A stretch of 60,000 bases of DNA, taken from positions 17,332,101-17,392,100 of the forward strand of contig NC_092677.1 in NCBI RefSeq assembly GCF_964355755.1, read 5' to 3'. This document shows, one piece after another, positions 32,302 through 42,300 of this stretch. This stretch comes from Antedon mediterranea. Lineage: Eukaryota; Echinodermata; Crinoidea; Comatulida; Antedonidae. Numbering within the stretch: position 1 is the stretch's first letter; each line of letters starts with the position of its first letter. The notes under the pieces were generated by a model, which made no database searches, had not been told where the DNA came from, and saw only the letters and a program-made list of their open reading frames with translations. Made by a program: the position numbers and the translations under genes.

Positions 32302-35188
32302 CTACAAAGAAATAATTGATATTCAACTTTTTAAACTTAAAGCAAAATAATTTCTCTAACTAAAGGTATTTAATATTGTTCTCAAACCTAACTGGAAACT
32401 CATGGCAATCAGCAGTGCAGCGTCTACCAAGATTAGCAGAATAGTGTATAAAGTTCTTTTACATGCACTGTATGTACATGGGACCAACAGTTTTACGTTT
32501 CATGAGAGTAAAGCATCTTGCAACCAATATGGCAATGACAGATACATGCTAGTCTGTTATCCCACTCACCTTTGCATGACCAGCAATAACTCTAGCATTT
32601 GGGAACATGTAATTTGCAATTGAACAGACTGGATCTTGGATGCCTTCTTCACTTCTACAGTGCTCCTTTGCTTCTTGACAAGCTATTTTGTAGTTTGTGC
32701 TGTCACGGCCAACCACAGACAGCATTCCACTTTCAACGAGATTCGAAGCATATTGCATTGCTTCAGCACGCACTTTTATTAGATAGACGGCTAAATAAAA
32801 CAAATACTTAAATCTTTGATTAAGCCATCCCTAATCCAGTCCTAATCCAGTGTAATGAACGACAGTACATAGTATATTACTTTAATAATAATTATAACAT
32901 CCTGGATTTATATAGCGCCTAATGTTCTGAAACCTCTAAGAACTGAACATTATTATCCCAGTCATTTTTTTAATCAAACACCTATAGAAACATACTCCCA
33001 TAATGCAGCTAGTAATCAACGCAAAGTTGTGTCTTGATCTAACCGGCTTCCTATTTATACACCTGGGTGGAGAGAGGGAAACGTAGGTAAAGTATCTTGC
33101 CTAAGGATACAAGAGAGAGTTGGGTTCAAACCTCGGTCTCACGATCAGTAGTCGAACGTCCACACACTGTGCCACACGCCCTTATTTTGTGTGTTGGATG
33201 GTAAAAATGGTACTATATAACATGGGTGGCATCATTTTTTTCACTCATGATGACTGGGGCTGTGACTAAAGGTATGCTATGTTGACACGGAACTGAAAGG
33301 AACACAACTGGTCGACATACAAGTGCTCTGGGCAACTCACCACAACCATATGGGTAACCATGATCAGTTCGGTGATACCATATAAGCGCTCACGCGTATT
33401 GTTTCCTATACAACTACGAATTGCATCATGCACACGTCAATTTAACCACAACTAGTTACAATCAGTTCCAGTGCTCGCACACTGGTTCCTTTCAGGTGCC
33501 TGAAATTTTACATACGCTCTCATGTGCAACTAGTTCCTTTCAGATTTAAATTCCTTTCAGTATCCGTGTCAACATAGGCTAACTACTGTTTTGGTAAATG
33601 AAAGTAAAAAGAATAGAACACAGAACCTAATAATAGGTACTGACGTAGCTTTTGATTAAAAAATCTAGGAATAATTATGTACATGTTAATGCATTGTGTG
33701 CATGCAGTGACATTGGCACATGCTTTCCATGCTCTGCGATTCCTTGACATAGTTTGCGTGAATTCTAAACCTAGACGATGACCACCATGATATGCGTAGG
33801 TTGTCGTAAATCGCAAGCTCCCTATTCAAATCTACAACATGATATGCGTAGGTTGTCATACATGGCAAGCTCCATATTCAAATCCACAACATGATATGCG
33901 TAGGTTGTCGTAAATCACAAGCTCCCTATTCAAATCTACAACATGATATGCGTAGGTTGTCATAAATCGCAAGCTCCCTATTCAAATCTACAAACCTTCT
34001 TCAAATGATAAAGCACCAGAGAAGACCAATGCAGTAATTTCACCAACACTAAACCCAGCTGCAGCTACACAATTTTCAACAAGCTGAAAACAACAAATCA
34101 TAGAATCAATAAATTTGAAAAATTTATTTTGAAATTCTTGGTTTTCAATCTAAGGTGTAGGCTTTCTTACTGCCACCTGCAATGCATAAAACAAGTAGGA
34201 CCACTAACATGGAGAAAATAATACACGAATACCCTTTTAAACAATTGATGGTGGTGTGTTGGGTTGCTCAGGATGGCACCATTGTCTGATGTGTTCAATC
34301 AACTGTTATGTAATTGAGCTCTCTTCTATTTATGCAAGTAAATGGAACTCACGGACCCCTTCTGTTTATTTCACTTTAGTTCCATGTGGACCTCCAATGC
34401 CCAACACAGCCTCCCACGCTCCCAGGGGGGGGGGGGGGGGGGGTTCAATAAATAAGACAATAAACTATAAACCATTGACAATCTTTATTCTTTTTACAGT
34501 TACTTAATACCTTTGGATTTTCATGTTTTAATTTTTCAACAGCTGCAAGTGATGTGATGACAACTGCAGGCTGACAATGAATGGTTTGATTCAACTTTAC
34601 TTGAGGACCATTCAAACACAGCGACAATAAATCATAACCTAAAATTTCTGAGGCAACCTCAAACATTTCCTTTACATTGGGATACGATAGGAGTGCCTTT
34701 CCCATCCCGACAAGCTGTGTGCCTTGCCCGGGGAATAAGAAAACCGACATGTCTTTTGGGTCAATGAAAGTGCGTTTTCTGGCAACTGTCCTTTTATCAT
34801 CTGCCGTTTCAAAATCATCTTTCAGCGTTTGTGTCTGAGCTTCTTCTAGTAGTTCTTTGACCCTTTGACCTCCAATAAGCTTGTCATATATTGGAACTCC
34901 TTTATCTTCATCATCACTTGATACATAGTCATCTTTCTCTACCTCTCTGTTTTTGTCTTTGTCATCATTAGAGAAGAATTTCCACTGCTGTAAAGATGTT
35001 TCTACTAAGCCTATACTTTTTTGGAACAACACCTGCTTTTTATGTGATTCAAAATATTTTATGATACTTGACCTAGTAGAATGATGAACTTGTCTGCTAT
35101 TGTTGTGTTTCAGCTCACATTTAAACATCCTGCATGTTTGTAAGCGTGCTTCAACAACCTTTCTTGATAATGTTCTTCCAACTTCCAT
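31906..35188 (-). CDS. MCAT: Mitochondrial malonyl-CoA:ACP transacylase, full gene span
   Basis: Four coding exons on the - strand (35188-34511, 34083-33996, 32790-32570, 32301-31906) join into 460 aa with GT-AG introns and exact phases. It moves the malonyl group from CoA to the acyl carrier protein in the mitochondrial type II fatty acid pathway. Seen motifs: GQGTQ (154-158) of the oxyanion region, nucleophile S238 in GFSVGE, R263 in VRAEAM (binds the malonyl carboxylate), H356 in GAFHTDLM, and EVGPGNQLG near the end. Human MCAT is 390 aa; the extra length is an N-terminal stretch with a basic Arg/Ser-rich start, a likely mitochondrial presequence, followed by an acidic linker (74-96). Confidence in identity is high; the exact start is less sure. 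Confidence 0.95.
32570..32790 (-). CDS. MCAT: MCAT coding exon 3
   Basis: Completes A256 and runs to K329. VYLIKVRAEAMQYASNLVESGMLSVVG holds R263, followed by DPVCSIANYMFPNARVIAGHAK. Acceptor TTTATTTAG and donor GTGAGT are visible. Confidence 0.94.
32885..33182 (-). mobile_element. tRNA-derived SINE in MCAT intron 2
   Basis: On the - strand, TGGCACAGTGT (A-box-like) and, about 45 bp on, GGTTTGAACCC (B-box-like) form a tRNA-type head at the 33182 end. A body follows, and the 3' tail GGCGCTATATAAATCC lies near 32895. This layout and tail match SINEs mobilised by L2/CR1-type LINEs. It sits in the same orientation as MCAT transcription. Confidence 0.7.
33277..33577. mobile_element. MITE with CTATGTTGACACGG ends in MCAT intron 2
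   Basis: CTATGTTGACACGG (33277) and its complement CCGTGTCAACATAG (ending 33577) bound a 301-bp segment. CTGAAAGGAA follows just inside the left end and recurs in complement three times toward the right. Target-site duplication is not clear. Confidence 0.65.
33787..33994. repeat. 52-bp minisatellite, four units, touching the MCAT exon 2 donor
   Basis: Units start at 33787, 33839, 33891 and 33943 with ATGATATGCGTAGGTTGTC. The last unit ends at the GT (33995-33994, - strand) of the exon 2 splice donor. The outer units are close to identical, so the array is fairly young. Confidence 0.85.
33996..34083 (-). CDS. MCAT: MCAT coding exon 2 (catalytic Ser)
   Basis: Residues 227-255 plus one base: LVENCVAAAGFSVGEITALV and onward, with nucleophile S238 in GFSVGE. 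Acceptor TTTTCAG and donor GTTTGT, the latter a weaker donor than its neighbours. Too short to stand out as an open frame; placed by homology and phase. Confidence 0.93.
34425..34443. repeat. 19-G homopolymer in MCAT intron 1
   Basis: Nineteen consecutive G on the + strand, so the MCAT transcript would carry 19 C about 66 nt after the exon 1 donor. The exact length may be a sequencing artefact. Confidence 0.85.
34511..35188 (-). CDS. MCAT: MCAT coding exon 1
   Basis: Residues 1-226, ending NPK at donor GTATTA (34510). It has a basic N-terminus (RTLSRKVVEARLQTCR), a charged linker with DDEDKG, then DMSVFLFPGQGTQLVGMGKALL, where family similarity begins. The ATG is directly preceded by TTTTTTCAG, a good acceptor, so this may be the second exon and the annotated start may be internal. 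Confidence 0.9.
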
Positions 35189-35886
35189 CTGAAAAAATTA
35201 AATTTCAAATAAAATGTTCTCTATTTATTAGCACTGCTGCATGCTGGTATTTTAAAAGGTATAATAATTTAATAAATAAAGCAAACACAATCATGAACAC
35301 TATTAGTATTTAAGATCATATTATACCTAGGCTTTCAACCTTTTACCGATTTTGTTAACTCATACCGGTTATAACCCCATTCAGTTTACTTACTCCACAT
35401 ACTGTATTACACCTAGTTTTACCATTAGTAGTACAGTACTACCATTAGAACCGGTCTGCCTATACGGCGTACTATATACTAGCTATGTGTTATGCCATAT
35501 GCAGCCTAGCTTTATATTCGTAAAAAGTAGACAATAAATCCACAATGATAATTTTTTCCCCATAATTCTTACGACTATGTATCTAATACAAGATTATGGC
35601 ATAGTTATTCCCTAAATTATCTACCTGAAAATGGTGGAAATATAACATTTATTTTTTAAATAAATAAACCAAAATCCATCAATCAAAACATAAACAAAAC
35701 CACATGGGTTTTTATTAGTGCGCCCTCATTTTTTCAAGCGGGTATTTTGTTGATAATTTCGATGATACGACGACGATAGATGAGAATACGCCGCGAGGAA
35801 ACGATCCGAAGAGAAGACAACATTATCATCAAACAACAAATTAATTGTATTTCTCCATAACCTTGTGGAGGCACAACAACACAGCA
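35189..35886. promoter_or_regulatory. Shared intergenic region between MCAT (-) and syntrophin (+)
   Basis: The 698 bp between the two start codons hold no recognised coding sequence. Syntrophin's 5' UTR is probably in 35720-35886, which is richer in CpG. On the - strand, a possible MCAT leader exon with in-frame ATG ends at a TTTTCAG/GTAGAT donor near 35625. Promoter function is inferred from the divergent layout. Confidence 0.5.
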
Positions 35887-36361
35887 ATGGCTGCTGCTGG
35901 AGTTGCAAAGTCCGGTCTCCTTGAGGTTCTTGCCAGAGAGCAATGGTGTAGGGTTTTAGCCACATTAGAGGAGGAGGTTTTAACCATCAGCCTTGAAGAT
36001 TCTCTGGACTCAAATGGGGTAACCAACGGGGGACAAGACGCTAGCCGACACGACTCTCTGCGGCGTTCGGAATACATCTCTGTGCAAGATCCGATCCCCG
36101 ACGCGATAGCTAATCAAAAACGAATCGTGAAAGTAGTAAAGCAAGAAGTAGGAGGCCTAGGAATTAGCATAAAAGGAGGAAAAGAAAACAAGATGCCTAT
36201 TATCATCAGTAAAATATTTAAAGGGCTAGCTGCAGATCAAACGGAAAGCCTTTATGTTGGGGATGCTATATTAGCGGTGAATGGTGAAGATTTGAGAGAT
36301 GCCACTCATGATGAGGCAGTTCGAGCCTTGAAAAAAGCAGGAAAAGAAGTTGTATTGGAAG
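35887..36361 (+). CDS. SNTB: Syntrophin coding exon 1 (PH1 N-half, PDZ)
   Basis: Starts at the ATG in CAGCAATGG, since [15 protein letters not shown] fits the family start; an upstream in-frame TTG has no support. It encodes 158 aa plus one base and ends VVLEG at donor GTAAGT. The linker 38-75 between PH1a and PDZ is variable. Confidence 0.94.
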
Positions 36362-39300
36362 GTAAGTGAACATTATTAATGAATAACAATAGAAGTACAG
36401 TAAGAAGTATTGCGAACTAAAATAAAAATCAACAAAATATATATCATGTTTAGGCCTATTCGTATAAATAAATGCCTGCTTTTAATAAATGGAACAATTT
36501 GATAGAAAATCAAATGATTGATAAATGATAGTGATTCCTTTCAATTTGTTCATGTTTAATTAAAGAGTTGGTATCACTTTATTTCAAAATGGTAGCATAA
36601 ATCAATGTTCATGAACTATTAAAAAAAATAGTACTTTAAGAATACTTACAAAATATTTTGAGGTGGTTTCCTCCAGGGGCAATGTCTACAAGTACAATTT
36701 TAAGATTATTATTTTGGAAAGCTTTCAAGGTCATTTCATAAATATTTTTATTAAATAAATATTTTGTTTGCATGTTTTAATCATAAGTAATTTTTCAAAC
36801 ATTACAGTACTAGTCATTAGTGTATCACATTATTATGCAAGTCGGAATCTATGCAATATATAGAAAAAAAGATTTTAAATATTGTCATTGATATTGATAA
36901 ATAAAAGTTTAATTGACGACAATGAAAAGAAATGTCAACTCAATAGACACGTTTCGCGCTCGCGACCAATCAGAAATAGTGGGTATAGATTTGTAAACAA
37001 ACCGAACACCTCTCGCCTTGTGCGTGTTGAAGCATAGCGAAATGGCGACTGCCGAGTGCTTTTGTTGCAAGGTGCATCATAAATGTTGTATATGTTGGAT
37101 AAATCGTGAATTTAACTACACAAAATCACTGAATAATATTCCTGTTTTTAATTTTCAAACACTTGCTGAGTGGTTTGCGTCGGCTCCGAAGGATAGTGGC
37201 GCAAAATCTTGGAAATTTTTCAAGGAAAGGTACGTCCACGATTTGCTCGAGTCTCTCCGCCCGGCCCGGTGGCGTTGCCTGATGCGGTACTTCGTCTACT
37301 ACTAGGCCTAGGAGGCTTGGGTGTCTGTTTAAGCGCCGAAGAACATCACATAATACATGGAAGATGCAATAGGAGCATGAAGAAGAATGAAAGATAATAA
37401 TTAATATATTTACGCAACATTTGTAAATAAAATCAACAGTTAACATGTATTAAATGCACCGTAATTACTAATATATATGTGTCAAACCAAAAATGACAAT
37501 ACATTACATAAATAAAGTCGATGATTCCGAACCAAATGCCCAAATAATTCTACAGTGAATATAAAACATAAGTTTAGAAAATAAATAACATCCTTACCAT
37601 GCCATTCCATCAAAGACTAGTTTTGACGATTGCTTTTTAAGACGATCATCTCTCAGTTCTCCCATGCTTTAACATACCTCTCGCTGTGTTTGTTTACCAT
37701 TGTATACCCACTAAAAGGTCAAACTGACGGTGACCTCGCGAGCGCGAAACGTGTCTATTGCACACCATCCAAACAAACGGACCGGACCTTACTGATACTA
37801 GTTTACATTGCCAGTAGAGAACTGGCATCTATTGAGTCTTGATTGGTTTGTATGCATGCCCATTTTCACAGCAATCTGACTCGTTTGACAAGCCTAGTGA
37901 TAATGATGCGGTCAGTGATCTGGATGATTGTCGGTTCTTCAATCTCCTGGACAAATTTTGACATTTTTATTTTTTACTCTTTCAATTCATCGTCTTGAGG
38001 ACAAAGGTTAGGCAGGATTTACATAGAGTTTTTTTTTAAAGGATAACCAAATCAAAAAAGTATTAAAGTCTTGAATGGTGGGGATTTTTTAACTACAGTG
38101 CAGTATCCAAAAGATATGGTTTTAGTACAGTACATTCTTTCCAAGCATGATTGAACAGTAAACCACTAATTTGCAGTAGTTTTGAGATCAGTGGTTTTTC
38201 ACTGGTGTCAGTCAGTGTAAAGATTAAACAAATATAAATTATTGACTGTGAAAATATACAGAACATCTATACTGTTGCAAAACAATTTAAGAGCTTTTCT
38301 TTTACTTAACAGTGAATCTTATGAAACTTGTTTACATGTACAATCTAAAGTAGTTTGATTTGGTCATTATTAATGATAATATTATCACAGGCATTATTAC
38401 GCAAATTTTGACCTTAAAAAATTGCATTACAAAAATATTAACTGCTTTTGAGTATGTTTTAAGATCAAAGAGAAGTTTGTTAATGTTATAATATGTAATG
38501 CATTCAATCTGAAACACCATATTTAGAATGAAAAGAGTGTTTATCCAATCCTCTAAAGAGTTCTAACTAACTGTATATCAAGCATATTAAGCAACAAAAG
38601 AGCTGCAGACTTCTTTTAAAGGTTTATCAAGACTAGTAATATCAATTTCGTTTATACTGATTTGGTAGATTCGTACTCACTGTACCTTTTACCTTTTTTT
38701 TAATTATTAATTATTTGCAATTTGTTTTTTTCTGGTTTAAAAACCTTGTACAGTAGACGCATTTTCCATATGCTACATATAATAGGTTTCATTATCATAC
38801 TATTATCACTAAATAACTGAAAACGACTCGAGAAACAGTATTTTTAGTCGTGATTAGTGATTATACTGTATCATGTTTCTGTAGTTTGGTATAAAATGAC
38901 AGAATTATACCTACAGTAGCAATTATGCCTAGTAATTGATAATTAGTTTTAAAATGCAATATCGTTATTGGGAGATTTTCAATTTAAACCAAATATTACA
39001 GTAATATATAATAATTACAATATGCTATTTGACAAAATTAATAAATTGAATAAAAATAAATAAAATATATCAGTTGATAAAGCATAAAATATTTTCCATT
39101 TTTTTTAAAGCTTGAACACTTTTATTGTATGCAGGTTTCCTCCAGGCAATTTCTACAATTTTAAGATTATTGTTTTAGAAAGCAAATTTCAAGGTCATTT
39201 TATGAATATTATTTATTATTGTAAATAGTTTTAGGTTATCATTGTTTTGCATGTTTTGATAAAATAATACATTTTTCTGTTTTGTCATATTACATGGGAA

Positions 39301-42300
39301 TCTGATCATTCCATGCAGATCATGATTTTATGACATTGTTTTTTAATTACTGTATACATGAGACAGTGGGTATAAAATTTGGCCAAAATTGGACTGTGAG
39401 ATCATGGAGATAGCTCCATGGTAAGATTAATACTCAGATTGTATTTTGTAATCTACCAATGACACACTGTATCAGTGTTCTCCCCAGGATTCATATCAAG
39501 CGTCACGCTTCGGCATTCCGACACTAAGTACTTGAGCCACAGCCCCACCATGGTTGGGCGATTTTTGGTAATTTACACCCTAGATGGCCGGAAATGGTAC
39601 TCTCTCTGGTTTGGCCGGAAATAACACTTATAGCGCGCTAGCAAACAACAAAACGATCGTAGCCAACTTTTTCCGCCGGTAAACATACGCGAAGAAACAT
39701 TTTTTGCGTTCATTACGAACGTCAGGGGGAAGCCCCAATGAAAAAAATAGGCCTAATCTATTAGCCTTCTCATCAGTAGGACAACTCTAGTTGGCCGAAA
39801 ACGAAACTTTATAGCGCACTAGCAAACAGTAAAACCATCGTAGCATACTTTTTCCGCCAGTAAACATACGCGATAAAAAAATGTTTTGCGTTCAATACGA
39901 ACGTCAAGGGGAATTCCCCGATGAAATAAAACTAGGCCTACTCATGAGTAGGACAACTCTGTAGTTGGCCGGAAAAACACATAGCGCGCTAGCAAACCGC
40001 ACGATCGTAGCCTGCTTTTTCCGCCGGTAAACATACGCGATAAGAAACATTTTTTGCGTTCATTACGAACGTCAAGGGGAATTCCCCGATGAAATAAAAA
40101 ATGCCTACTCATCAGTATAGTTGGCCGGAAAGGACACTTCATAGCGTGCTAGCAAACAGCCCGATTGAGCCTACTTTTCCGCAGGTAAACACTGTATGCG
40201 ATATATGAAAATAAAAATATGCCTACTCATCAGTAGGCACCTCATAGCGCGTTAGAAAACATTAAAACGATCGTAGCCTACTTTTTTTTTTCGCCGGCGG
40301 GTAAACATATGCGATAAAAAAACATTTTTTGCGTTCAAATACAAACATCGGGGGCAAGTCCCGATGAAATAAAACTAGGCCTACTCATTAGTAAGACACC
40401 TCTAGTTGCCCGGAATTAAGACTTCATAGCGTACTAGGAAATAGGAAAACATTCGAAAGAGAGACATGGCAGTAACAAAACTCGTGCTTACATCTCTCGG
40501 CCGGTGAAAGCACCATGTGACATACAGTATCGCAGTACTGATATCACAATACCATGTGACATCCCTTGTCACTCGACTTTCTCACGAAGTAGGGCCTAAA
40601 ACATTCTAGCACCGATGTACAAATGTACCTTAAGTTAAGTGAAATAAGACTTTAGCGCACTAGCAAATAGGAAAACGATCGTAGCCTTCTTGAATGTATT
40701 ATACGACCAAAGCAGCTAGCATTGAATTGCCCCTAGAAATTATTTGATGACGTGCGTATGTTACCGACGAAAGAGTAAATCCCACCGATAGAGTCGATTA
40801 ATTCAGTGTGATATTGAAAATAATAATATCATCGATATTTATTTTTAATACATATAACATTTTTACAAGAAAAACAATACAATCAATCATTTACTTTATT
40901 TACAATATACAAGTTACTACATTTTAGACAACAGCCAAATACTAGAGATCGAAAGAGAGACATGGCAGTAACAAAACACGTGTTTACATCTCTCTCGGCG
41001 GCGGCCGGTGAAAGCGAGTCTCCGTTGTTTAACACTTTGTTACGCAGCCTTTTGTTTTTCGTCTAGTGGTCATGTCACGTGTCTCGTATGCATTAGGCTC
41101 TTTATGCATGCCGCGCCTCAGCTCTAGAGAAAAAGTACCGTACCTGCCTGTTAATCTATTTTTAGATTGTTGTGGTTGATATTTTTAAGCGTCACGGATA
41201 AGGTTTTAAGCGTCACGGCCAACCATAAAGCGTCACGGTAGAGAACCCAAGCGTCACGGTACCGTGACGCTTCAAAGGCCTGGGGAGAACACTGTGTATG
41301 TTCAAATGCAGCCTGTTATAGGAGTGGAGAGAAGGGGTGTTATTACTTGTGAGTTTGCATCAGTGGAATTCAAAATTTGTAGATTGGTATAGTAGACAAG
41401 TTTTAGTGTATAATTTGTATTGTTTTTCGATGTATGCGTTAGTTTTGTTCTCTTGTTAAATTCTGCTGCTTACTTTTTTTCTTTAATGTCTTTTACTCGT
41501 GTTTTTAACACAGTACTAGAGCAACTTAGGCCCTGTTCAGACCCATGGCGTTAGACCGTTTTAGCGTACGACGCTAAAAGAATGTGTGTCTGAACAGTTG
41601 GGGATTAGCGTACAACGCGTCGTACAACGGTTGTAGCGTTGTAGTGGAAAACGGTTGATAGTACCGTTTTAGCGTACGACGCTACTGTAAGTCAACGTTG
41701 TATCCAATCAGAACGTTTCCTGTTATGACGCGATACAAGGTTTGACCTAGGCTGACATCTTGTATCGTCAATGTGTGAGATGGATTTCAATAACAAAAAG
41801 GCCAGAATAAATAAGGCCTAACTACACTACAAATACAACTGTTACAAAGGCTACAAACTACTATCAACTGATTACCATTATATTTTCTAACAAATGACAT
41901 AAATACATGCACCTTGTATTTAAACATAGGGACTACGATCCCATCCGCTTTTAGGCCTAGCTAGGCCTAGAGTCATTCACGGATTTCATTCAAGCTAAAA
42001 ACTAGCGTGGGACATCAAGTCACTCATTCATATACAAGGCAGACTAGACTGGACAAGTTTAATGCTGAAAACCCCCTAACTCCTAAAAAAATCAGTAAAC
42101 AAACAAGGGGAGCTGTGTCCCTTTTATTTAGCAAGTTAAGGGTTATTTAAAACCTACTGGAACAAAGAATATATATCTTTGACTGGACTGGATAGACTAA
42201 TCACAATCAATTTCTTCATCATTAGGAGGCCTGCTTTATTTTCGTAACACAAGAACCTGGGGAAAATGTTTTTTAATACAAAATAAAAACAATAGAAACA

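Noticed and set aside
35845-35886. Upstream extension of syntrophin
   Set aside because: It starts at a TTG and reads [12 protein letters not shown], with no family similarity; the ATG at 35887 fits the known N-terminus.
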